The notes under the pieces: generated by a model
Told to the model about the DNA's origin: nothing
What the model saw: only the letters and a program-made list of their open reading frames with translations
The model's database searches: none
From: UBA1431 sp049324235
GTDB lineage: Bacteria; Bacillota; Clostridia; Christensenellales; UBA1431
Assembly (NCBI GenBank): GCA_049324235.1
Contig: JBMOLJ010000114.1
Location: 1-29,471, forward strand
Length of the DNA stretch: 29,471 nt
Direction: 5' to 3'
Program-made: the position numbers and the translations under genes
Shown here: positions 23,517 through 29,471 of the stretch, one piece after another
Numbering within the stretch: the stretch's first letter is position 1
How the letters are laid out: each line of letters starts with the position of its first letter

Positions 23517-25073
23517 TTACGCCTCCTGTCCGATAAGCTTTTTGACTTCCTTCAACATCATTTCTAAAAGTGATATGCTGTTCTCGCGCGTTCCTGCGGA
23601 TAAGTTCATCCACAGCTCATTGAAATACGTTTGAAATTCATGGATCATAATCATCTGATCTGAGAAAATGAGTTTCGGTTCTTCTTTCCATGGGTTAAGC
23701 GTAACGTGTCTGCCGTGCTTGATATGCATTGTACCCATTTGAGTTTCATCCAAATGGGGGGAAACAAATAGATGATAATTTGGATAATTTTTTAGCATCC
23801 TGATGTATCCGACTAATAAAGCGGCGCAAGATTTTGTTTGAAGCAGTGTTTTCCCTGTATCCATAAAATACATGGACGGCAATTCGCAGCACCCATTGAC
23901 GACCATATTCTTTAAGAAGTCCGCAGAGATAATTTCACGGAATTGGACTCCGTTTTTTAAATTGCTTTCAAAGCCGTTTTTGATGCGGAGGTATTCATCG
24001 CTACGCCACTCAAGGGCGTTGCCCTTAAAGCCTTTCTGTTCCAATATCTTAATATACTCCGCAGGCTCCAGCATGAGAGGATTTAGGCTGTCGCTTTGTA
24101 TATCCATATCCCCATCATCACAGAATTCTCTACTAAATAAATCGATAATGCTTTTCAAAATATTGTCCGGGTAGAATTGCATCAGCGGCTGCGCAAATCG
24201 TACAACACGATCAAATCCATCCGCTGAATCTTTTATAAAAATGTTTTCTGTTATGAACAGAGCGGCGGGAGGGGAAAACGAATCAGGAAGCTCCGTAATA
24301 GCTACGGCACAGGTATCGGGAATGAATATGCTTGTCTGATGAATCATGGGCTGCATCATCCCATGAGAGATATACAGTTCCATTTTCCCGCTCACAATCA
24401 TGGGGGTATAGGCAGCTATGATTCTGGAGAGTGAAATGGAATTGCTTGAAAGGGCCACAAGCATCCTCAAACGCATATTTTTCGTTTGAAACGCTTTCAT
24501 AATTTCCGCAATAAAGACATCCTCCATGATCGTTGTGACAGCCTCGCTGGACAGACAAATATCAATTGTCGTATCTTCTTTCATCGTTTCAAAAATGCGA
24601 CCCAGGCGCAGTGAAATATCCAAGACACCGGCCCTAGCCGAGTAATCATTACTATAGATTCTCCCGGCAGGGCCAATGCTGTATAAATATGGTGATGAAT
24701 TGGCGGCGTCGCTCTGCTCATTTGCGATTTGTATATTGCCCGTCTTTTTAAATATTTCCAGCACTTCCTGCCCGTCATCTGCAAGCCAGATGATGAGGTT
24801 ACGTTTAATATCAGAAGCGGAATCAAAGTCTGTGGAAATACCGGCCTGTTCAAATTGCTTTTTCAGCCATGTAATATCTCTGGTTTCCAGCCTGCGTCTG
24901 GATAAAACGTAGTCCGCAATTGCGACAACCGAACCGGAAGAGGCACGTAGCGCACGCTTTCCCTGAACCCAGTTACTCACCATGGACGGACTCACATTGA
25001 TAGCTTGTGCCAAATCCCGATTGGGCACCTCAAAATACTCCAGTATGAGTCTTAGATTTGTAAGTTTCTTCAT
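23517..25073 (-). CDS. HTH regulator with large sensor-like region (518 aa)
   Basis: Residues about 8-55 form a helix-turn-helix of the Xre/Cro type (RDLAQAINVSPSMVSNWVQGKR), so the protein should bind DNA. The remaining 460 residues are soluble alpha/beta with no family I can name; strands such as MRLRMLVALSSNSISLS and SIFIPDTCAVAITEL suggest a ligand- or protein-sensing module. It is the first gene after a strong promoter and is followed by the FHA-kinase gene after only 4 bases, so it probably controls the operon, perhaps its own promoter. The ATG at 25073 follows AAGGAG. It could be regulated by the kinases; that is inference. Confidence 0.75.
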   Translation of the reverse strand: MKKLTNLRLILEYFEVPNRDLAQAINVSPSMVSNWVQGKRALRASSGSVVAIADYVLSRRRLETRDITWLKKQFEQAGISTDFDSASDIKRNLIIWLADDGQEVLEIFKKTGNIQIANEQSDAANSSPYLYSIGPAGRIYSNDYSARAGVLDISLRLGRIFETMKEDTTIDICLSSEAVTTIMEDVFIAEIMKAFQTKNMRLRMLVALSSNSISLSRIIAAYTPMIVSGKMELYISHGMMQPMIHQTSIFIPDTCAVAITELPDSFSPPAALFITENIFIKDSADGFDRVVRFAQPLMQFYPDNILKSIIDLFSREFCDDGDMDIQSDSLNPLMLEPAEYIKILEQKGFKGNALEWRSDEYLRIKNGFESNLKNGVQFREIISADFLKNMVVNGCCELPSMYFMDTGKTLLQTKSCAALLVGYIRMLKNYPNYHLFVSPHLDETQMGTMHIKHGRHVTLNPWKEEPKLIFSDQMIMIHEFQTYFNELWMNLSAGTRENSISLLEMMLKEVKKLIGQEA

Positions 25074-25152
25074 GGTGTTGTCAGCTCCTTGATTTGCAAA
25101 AGTAATGAAAAATTTCTTTGGTGGCTCTTGAGAGATTTTGGTTTCTATCTAT

Positions 25153-25181
25153 AATATACGACTCCGAAACATTTTTGTCAA
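25153..25181 (-). promoter_or_regulatory. Strong sigma-A promoter of the kinase/protease operon
   Basis: Minus strand has a perfect TTGACA (25176-25181), exactly 17 bases, then TATATT (25153-25158), about 80 bases upstream of the ATG at 25073. Confidence 0.85.
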
Positions 25182-25186
25182 TTTTG

Positions 25187-25203
25187 ATTTACATATTGTA
25201 AAT
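25187..25203. promoter_or_regulatory. Perfect palindrome, candidate operator between divergent regulators
   Basis: ATTTACA-TAT-TGTAAAT, with seven-base perfect arms, lies five bases upstream of the -35 box at 25176-25181. It sits in the 284-base interval between two divergent HTH regulator genes, so it could be an operator for either. I see no convincing plus-strand promoter for the 25358 gene in the rest of the interval. Confidence 0.5.
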
Positions 25204-25357
25204 TTTCTTTGTGTGATTTGATATTATAGAATATTGCAGGAATCTAATCCAATACAGCTTATTATAACATGAACTATTTAGGTTAGGCTGATGAAATGTA
25301 TACTCATATTCAGGGGAGGGTGATGAACTGTAGAATGTAAGAGGGTGATATAACAAC

Positions 25358-25711
25358 ATGAAACGAGAAGTTCAGCTTTACAATTTCAAAAGTTTTGGAA
25401 GTGCCATAAAAGAAGCGAGAAATGAACATAAAATGTCGCGGAAAGATGTAAGCGACAGACTTGATATCTCACCTCGATATCTTGCTTCTATTGAGAATAA
25501 TGGCCAACATCCAAGTCTGCAAATATTTTACGAGCTTGTCACACTTCTTGATATATCGGTAGATCAATTCTTCTTCTCAAACAAGAATGAAATTAAGACA
25601 ACGCGGCGGAGACAACTTGATAGCTTACTTGATAAAATGGACGATAGGGACCTTATTATCATGTCCTCAACCGCGAGGGGAATTGCAGAATCCAAAGACG
25701 CTGATGAATAG
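25358..25711 (+). CDS. Xre-family transcriptional regulator (117 aa)
   Basis: The only convincing plus-strand protein gene. Residues 12-68 form a classic Xre helix-turn-helix (IKEARNEHKMSRKDVSDRLD then ISPRYLASIENNGQHPSL), followed by LDISVDQFFF, the dimer-side segment usual in this family. The C-terminal 45 residues (RRQLDSLLDKMDDRDLIIMS) look helical. Small Xre proteins of this type often sit on integrative elements. GAGGGTGAT precedes the ATG at 25358 and a good terminator follows at 25760-25786. It faces away from the kinase operon and towards the sigma factor gene, so it may control the shared upstream region. Confidence 0.88.
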   Translation: MKREVQLYNFKSFGSAIKEARNEHKMSRKDVSDRLDISPRYLASIENNGQHPSLQIFYELVTLLDISVDQFFFSNKNEIKTTRRRQLDSLLDKMDDRDLIIMSSTARGIAESKDADE

Positions 25712-25759
25712 ACGATTGAATCATATGTTGGATGACGAAAAACATAATTGGCAAGCAGG

Positions 25760-25786
25760 GCAAGGTGGTACACACCTTGCTTTTTT
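25760..25786 (+). terminator. Rho-independent terminator of the Xre gene
   Basis: GCAAGGTG (25760-25767), loop GTACA, CACCTTGC (25773-25780), then six Ts. Perfect eight-base stem. Confidence 0.88.
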
Positions 25787-25826
25787 GCTTCAATTCCCCT
25801 GCGGTTAATTTCGCAAAAAATGCTTG

Positions 25827-25894
25827 TTGGGGAAGGCTCCCCAATCCCCACTGAACGCCCCCGTTTGGGGGCGGCTGCGCGTCCTTGCGGACGC
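25827..25894. repeat. Run of three perfect GC-rich tetraloop hairpins
   Basis: TTGGGGA/TCCCCAA with loop AGGC (25827-25844), GCCCCC/GGGGGC with loop GTTT (25857-25872) and GCGTCC/GGACGC with loop TTGC (25879-25894). They lie in the noncoding gap between the convergent Xre and sigma factor genes. Only the first could act as a minus-strand terminator (a TTTTTT lies 8 bases beyond); the cluster could also be a structured RNA or a transfer/replication site. Confidence 0.6.
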
Positions 25895-25951
25895 TTTAGT
25901 AAACGACGGCTCGCGCCCCTTGGATTATATGGGTTGCGAACCGTCTATGCT

Positions 25952-27046
25952 TCACCAAAATTCCTTTAACTTCTTGCTATGAGAAGGATGTCGGAGTTTT
26001 CGTATTATTTTCGCTTCAATTTGCCGAATACGCTCTCTTGTTAGCCCAAACTCCGTGCCTACTTCTTCGAGCGTGTGAACGGTGCCATCCTTAAAACCAT
26101 AACGTAGAAATATAATTTTTTGCTCCCTAGGTTTAAAGGCGGACAGCTCTTTTTGCACAAGATCGTATAGTTTAACTGTATCAATTTGTTCATCATAACT
26201 CTGGCATAGATCACCGCCATCAGATACCGACGCTGGAGATTCCGCCGAGACTTGTTCAAGGCTCTCCGTTGGTATGAAGTAATCTAGATATTGAATTGCA
26301 AGTTCAGGGGTGCACTCAAGTGTTGTTACGATGCTCTGGATAAGGTTCGGGCAGTACGTAGTGGTATCACATCGCTCGCAGTAATGGGTTTTTACAAGCT
26401 CATATATGCTGAAAAGCGTGCTTTTTATATGCGCCGGGAAGTAGACATCCGGCTTTGGTGAGAACGGAATGCTTCTGAAAATACGTTGTCTTACCCACAA
26501 TGGAAAATAAGTCGGAAACACATCCTGATCTAAAGGATTATATTTTTCGATAGCCGTGAGCAAGCCGATTGTACCTTCCTGAAATGTATCGGCAATTGGA
26601 AGGTCGTATCGCTTGGCAACACTGCATGAAAGGTTCAACACTGTCCGCAAATACATTTCACACAGTCTGTTCTGCGCAAAGGCATTTCCAGCCTGCGCTT
26701 GTGGCATTAACATTCTCCACTCACGATGCTGCGGCGGTTGTATTTGCCGCAAGAAATCTATGAGCGGTTTTAATTCCGGTTCCAGCAACAATACTTCATC
26801 GTATAGCTGTTCATAATCAGCTTTTCCACGGTCATACTCACCATCATCGTCGTCGGAAAAGTCTGCGGGGTCATCTCGGATGATAACGCCCATAGAAAGC
26901 AGTTCATCACATATCCGATCAACTGCATCCAAAGACATATAGGGGCTGTTTAGCACCTCAAAGACAGTGTCGGTGCTTACAAAGCCCTTGTCTTTATAAA
27001 TGTTAAACAGTAGTTCAACAAAGTTTTGTTGAGACACCCCACCCAC
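25952..27046 (-). CDS. RpoD-like sigma-70 family factor (364 aa)
   Basis: Residues 10-60 resemble sigma region 1.1 (FVSTDTVFEVLNS to ICDELLSMGVII) and are followed by an acidic patch (DFSDDDDGEYD). Region 2 (about 118-195) is recognisable but diverged (TFQEGTIGLLTAIEKYNP, WVRQRIFRSI). The region-3 part contains HYCERCDTTTYCPN, a possible metal site not usual in sigma factors. Region 4 (300-355) is nearly that of a primary sigma (KPREQKIIFLRYG, HTLEEVGTEFG, LTRERIRQIEAK), so it should recognise a TTGACA-like -35. The GTG at 27046 starts three bases after the preceding stop; the GTG three codons later (27037) is an alternative. Cotranscribed with the dndE-position and DndD-like genes. It may direct polymerase to the element's own promoters. 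Confidence 0.85.
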   Translation of the reverse strand: MGGVSQQNFVELLFNIYKDKGFVSTDTVFEVLNSPYMSLDAVDRICDELLSMGVIIRDDPADFSDDDDGEYDRGKADYEQLYDEVLLLEPELKPLIDFLRQIQPPQHREWRMLMPQAQAGNAFAQNRLCEMYLRTVLNLSCSVAKRYDLPIADTFQEGTIGLLTAIEKYNPLDQDVFPTYFPLWVRQRIFRSIPFSPKPDVYFPAHIKSTLFSIYELVKTHYCERCDTTTYCPNLIQSIVTTLECTPELAIQYLDYFIPTESLEQVSAESPASVSDGGDLCQSYDEQIDTVKLYDLVQKELSAFKPREQKIIFLRYGFKDGTVHTLEEVGTEFGLTRERIRQIEAKIIRKLRHPSHSKKLKEFW

Positions 27047-27048
27047 GA

Positions 27049-27573
27049 TTAACTACGCGCCAGCCGACAGAGATCAAGGATACTGTCGGTGGTAATAGCC
27101 TGATTGTAACGCTCATCAAATTCTTCCAAAAAGTCGTAGAGATTCTTCAGATAATCTTCTTCCGAAGCAATGCTACCGAGCAGTTTTTCATAAAGAACGT
27201 CTACGCCGCCACGCACATAAACTTCATAAAGCTCTTCGTCGGAAGCGGCTTTTTCGCTTCCATAATACCGAAATGCCTTGTTGATTCTTTCCTCAAAGTC
27301 CGGCTCATGCTCCTTGTCTAGCAGGATGATGAGGCGATATGTAAACAGAAGGTTATTGCGCTCGTTCATTAGCTGTTCAGGAAAGATTTTTGTGGATTCG
27401 CCGGAGCGATCTAAATCAGCCTTACGATTATACAGAAAGCCGACAATGGGGGCTATCAGGTAGACATCGAGGTTCCTGTTGAACAGTTTGTTTTTGTTGT
27501 TGTCAAATACCGACGTTAGCTTGATTACCTTTTCGGCATGACTGCCGCGAAATGAGTATTCTTTATCAAACAT
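27049..27573 (-). CDS. Hypothetical protein in the dndE position (174 aa)
   Basis: I do not recognise the family. It is a helical, charged protein (NKLFNRNLDVYLIAPIVGF, NERNNLLFTYRLIILLDKE, DYLKNLYDFLEEFDERYNQ). It follows the DndD-like gene directly, as dndE does in phosphorothioation operons, but it is longer than the roughly 110-130 residues of DndE and I see no clear DndE motif. The ATG at 27573 is preceded by GAGAGGTGA, which overlaps the DndD-like stop; an in-frame GTG at 27582 overlaps that stop. Translation is likely coupled. Confidence 0.6.
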   Translation of the reverse strand: MFDKEYSFRGSHAEKVIKLTSVFDNNKNKLFNRNLDVYLIAPIVGFLYNRKADLDRSGESTKIFPEQLMNERNNLLFTYRLIILLDKEHEPDFEERINKAFRYYGSEKAASDEELYEVYVRGGVDVLYEKLLGSIASEEDYLKNLYDFLEEFDERYNQAITTDSILDLCRLARS

Positions 27574-27578
27574 TCCAG

Positions 27579-29441
27579 TCACCTCTCAGTCAATTCAGTT
27601 TCAAATTCGTTTTTCTTGCTAAAGAGATATCGAGCACCGACCTTGCTGCTCATATATTCTTCGGCTATTTCACCATCGGTATCTTTGATAAAAATGATGA
27701 CCTGTTCCGCAACCTCTGGGAGCGATTCGCAGACAGTTTTAATTCGCCTTTTATCGAAAGAAGAAAGCGGAGCATCCATTACCAACGGATAAGGCTCGGA
27801 TACCAGCATTTCATTATCCGGGTTTTTGCTTTTCCGAGCCATCTTGATAACACCGGCAATAAACGCAAAGATGATGGAAATGCTCTGTGCCGTTGAGGTT
27901 TCAACATCGTCGGTATATCCTTCAAAGTCATTCACAATGACCTGAATGTTGTACTTTTCATCAATCTTCAAAGAGAAGCCGCCATTATAAATCTGTTTGA
28001 ATATTTCATTGACGACTTCCTCTAGCTCGTCCCTTGTGGTACCTTCCTGCTCGGCATACAGGGCAGAAAGCGTGTCATACATATACTCGGCATAGGCTTT
28101 GTAGACTTCAATTTTCCGGTTGTTGTCATCTTTCAAGGTAAGCTCGTTGCGTTCCGTTCCACAGCGGTCGCGGGAAGTCGTGTAGCTGCCTTTCTGCATA
28201 TTCAATGTGTCACGTTCCGTTTGCAGCCTCCGCAGCGCCGCTTCATAGCGTTGCAGCTCTTTTTGTAGTTCTCCGACACGCTCCATACCCTGGAGTCTGC
28301 TTTCTACCATTTTCAAGTCTTTCTCAACCTCTGCATAGGAGTTATCAAATTCCCGCACGATGCCGTAATCGTTTGAAACATCCTCAAACAAGCTCTCGCC
28401 GCTCTTGCTTTTCAGCTCACAATCTCTGACGAATTGACCGATCAGCGAGCCGATTGACTGCGGAGGGATAAAGTCTAATACTTCATTCAAATGCTTATAC
28501 GCATCATTTCCGATGGCAATTTCTGCACCGCAAATACAGTGACCACGCTTGATAAGGTACTCTATGGTTCTTGCGTGAATGTCGGGAATTCCTTTATCCA
28601 ACTTGTCCGCTTCAGAAAGCTTTTGAAGCGCATCCTTCATCAGTTTTTTGGAGAAATATGCTGGACCGGTACTGTTGAATTTTCTGATCATAGCAGCGCC
28701 ACTGCTCGCGCGCTGTTGTATCAAGCCCTGTAATTTTCTTTTCAGGCGCTCACGCTCCTGCGCCAGTTTTTCGCTATCCGCATTGTCATGGATACGCTTG
28801 CTCAGTTCGGCGCACTTGTCCTTTGCAACAAGTTCCTCGTTCTCCATTTCTTCAAGGCGAGCGTCGATCTTGGCGATTTTATCCGTGTAATAATCTATTT
28901 TGGCGGTATACTCCGCAATTTTACTGTTGCTGCTTACGTCATAACTGTTCTCGTAGCTTTTTATAACGGACATCCGTCCCGTTTTGCTTTTCAGATGATC
29001 GAGGGTGGAAGTAAACGCACTCAGACCAAGCAGGTTTCTTACAGCCTGCGCGAATTCGGTGCTTTTTCCGCGACGGATTTCTTTACTCATCTTGTCGATG
29101 CGTTCACCATCAAAAAAGAAGTATCTTGAAAGCTCGCGGGGTAGGATTTCCTTCATCCTGAATTCTGTCTCGGTGTCCTTAACAAACACGCGCTGTCCGT
29201 CTTTTGCTTTATAGGCTATGGAGAACACGGTTTGTCCGGGGCGTTTTAATACGCCGTTACCGTCTTTCGTATATTTCTGTTCGCGGATTGCAGTATATTC
29301 AATTCCATTGTGGACAAGGGTAAGCTCAACCCTTACGGTCTCATTGTAGCTTGTCGCGCGAAATACAAAAAATTGACATGCAAAACCACTAAAAAAGCGC
29401 AAAAACCGTGCCATCTCCCCGATATAATGGGATTTAGGCAC
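27579..29441 (-). CDS. dndD: DndD-like SMC/AAA_23 ATPase, 5'-truncated
   Basis: The frame has the middle and C-terminal parts of a DndD-type ATPase of DNA phosphorothioation. RYFFFDGERIDKM (around residue 105) is the conserved block after the N-lobe, long coiled coils flank a zinc-hook-like HCICGAEI near residue 300, and PLVMDAPLSSFD near 540 is the Walker B/D-loop region. The N-terminal Walker A region (about 80-110 residues in the family) is absent. Similarity seems to begin near ATSYNETVRVEL (from about 29355). The 28 residues before that are encoded by foreign-looking sequence with a terminator hairpin. The protein should not bind ATP properly, so the gene is probably inactive. Gene order matches dndD then dndE position. 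Overlaps the next gene. Confidence 0.75.
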   Translation of the reverse strand: MPKSHYIGEMARFLRFFSGFACQFFVFRATSYNETVRVELTLVHNGIEYTAIREQKYTKDGNGVLKRPGQTVFSIAYKAKDGQRVFVKDTETEFRMKEILPRELSRYFFFDGERIDKMSKEIRRGKSTEFAQAVRNLLGLSAFTSTLDHLKSKTGRMSVIKSYENSYDVSSNSKIAEYTAKIDYYTDKIAKIDARLEEMENEELVAKDKCAELSKRIHDNADSEKLAQERERLKRKLQGLIQQRASSGAAMIRKFNSTGPAYFSKKLMKDALQKLSEADKLDKGIPDIHARTIEYLIKRGHCICGAEIAIGNDAYKHLNEVLDFIPPQSIGSLIGQFVRDCELKSKSGESLFEDVSNDYGIVREFDNSYAEVEKDLKMVESRLQGMERVGELQKELQRYEAALRRLQTERDTLNMQKGSYTTSRDRCGTERNELTLKDDNNRKIEVYKAYAEYMYDTLSALYAEQEGTTRDELEEVVNEIFKQIYNGGFSLKIDEKYNIQVIVNDFEGYTDDVETSTAQSISIIFAFIAGVIKMARKSKNPDNEMLVSEPYPLVMDAPLSSFDKRRIKTVCESLPEVAEQVIIFIKDTDGEIAEEYMSSKVGARYLFSKKNEFETELTER

Positions 29442-29447
29442 GGTTTT
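29391..29447 (-). terminator. Strong hairpin with T tracts at the right edge
   Basis: AAAACCGTGCC (29402-29412) pairs perfectly with GGCACGGTTTT (29437-29447); an inner TCCC/GGGA pair extends it. On the minus strand TTTTT and then TTTTTT follow. It would terminate a minus-strand gene lying beyond the right edge of the window, so the DndD-like fragment is unlikely to be read from its own promoter. Confidence 0.75.
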
Positions 29448-29471
29448 CTAATTAGGGAAAGTACTTTTTTC

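Noticed and set aside
9393..25073. Type VI secretion regulatory cluster (PpkA/PppA/Fha)
   Set aside because: Kinase, phosphatase and FHA genes are present, but no sheath, baseplate, Hcp, VgrG or membrane-complex gene is in the window, and the context is Gram-positive.
25204..25357. Plus-strand promoter for the Xre gene
   Set aside because: TATTAT and TATACT -10-like boxes occur, but none has an acceptable -35 at 16-18 bases.
27049..27573. Assignment as dndE
   Set aside because: Only the position supports it; length and sequence do not show the known DndE features.
1..29471. CRISPR array, tRNA or rRNA genes
   Set aside because: No regular repeat-spacer pattern, and no tRNA- or rRNA-like sequence seen on either strand.

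Overview
The window looks like an accessory island from a low-to-mid-GC Clostridia-type Firmicute. Reasons: AGGAGG-type ribosome binding sites before nearly every gene, near-consensus sigma-A promoters (TTGACA-17-TATATT, TTGATA-17-TATAAT), frequent GTG/TTG starts, Gram-positive style lipoproteins, and an RpoD-like sigma factor. No housekeeping gene, tRNA, rRNA or CRISPR array is visible. Almost all genes lie on the minus strand, so transcription runs from high to low coordinates.

Left flank (1-2535): a densely folded sequence at the left edge that looks like the 3' part of a structured RNA or the end of an IS200/IS605-like element; a small AT-rich unit with a DUF5678-like protein, a retropepsin-like protease with a SEC-C tail and a 70-aa orphan; then an IS1595-type transposase.

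Core island (2656-25073): about 19 genes in three or four minus-strand transcription units. The first unit starts at a strong promoter (25153-25181) and encodes an HTH regulator, an FHA/zinc-ribbon/coiled-coil Ser/Thr kinase, a PP2C phosphatase, a 67-aa protein, a kinase with a C-terminal beta-propeller, a 165-aa orphan, a ClpB-like/receiver-like/FtsH-like fusion protease, an LRR lipoprotein and a tandem (pseudo)kinase. It ends at a terminator (9323-9350). The second unit (9240 to 4882) encodes a Nudix-like protein with zinc ribbons, small zinc-ribbon and helical proteins, a lipoprotein with DnaJ-like cysteine pairs and a DUF2225-like protein. It ends at a nearly identical terminator (4807-4840). 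The third (4727 to 2656) holds a metallophosphoesterase, a HEAT-like protein, a lipoprotein and an orphan. My reading is a self-contained phospho-signalling and proteolysis system: kinase(s), phosphatase, FHA phosphothreonine reader, an array of five TxxD candidate FHA ligands, and a soluble AAA+ metalloprotease, reporting to or from cell-surface lipoproteins. The parts are seen in sequence; the joint function is inference.

Right flank (25187-29471): a divergent Xre-type regulator, a run of three GC-rich hairpins, an RpoD-like sigma factor, an orphan in the dndE position, and a DndD-like SMC-type ATPase whose 5' end (Walker A) is missing. The DndD-like gene appears to be cut by another element at about 29360, next to a strong hairpin terminator at the right edge.
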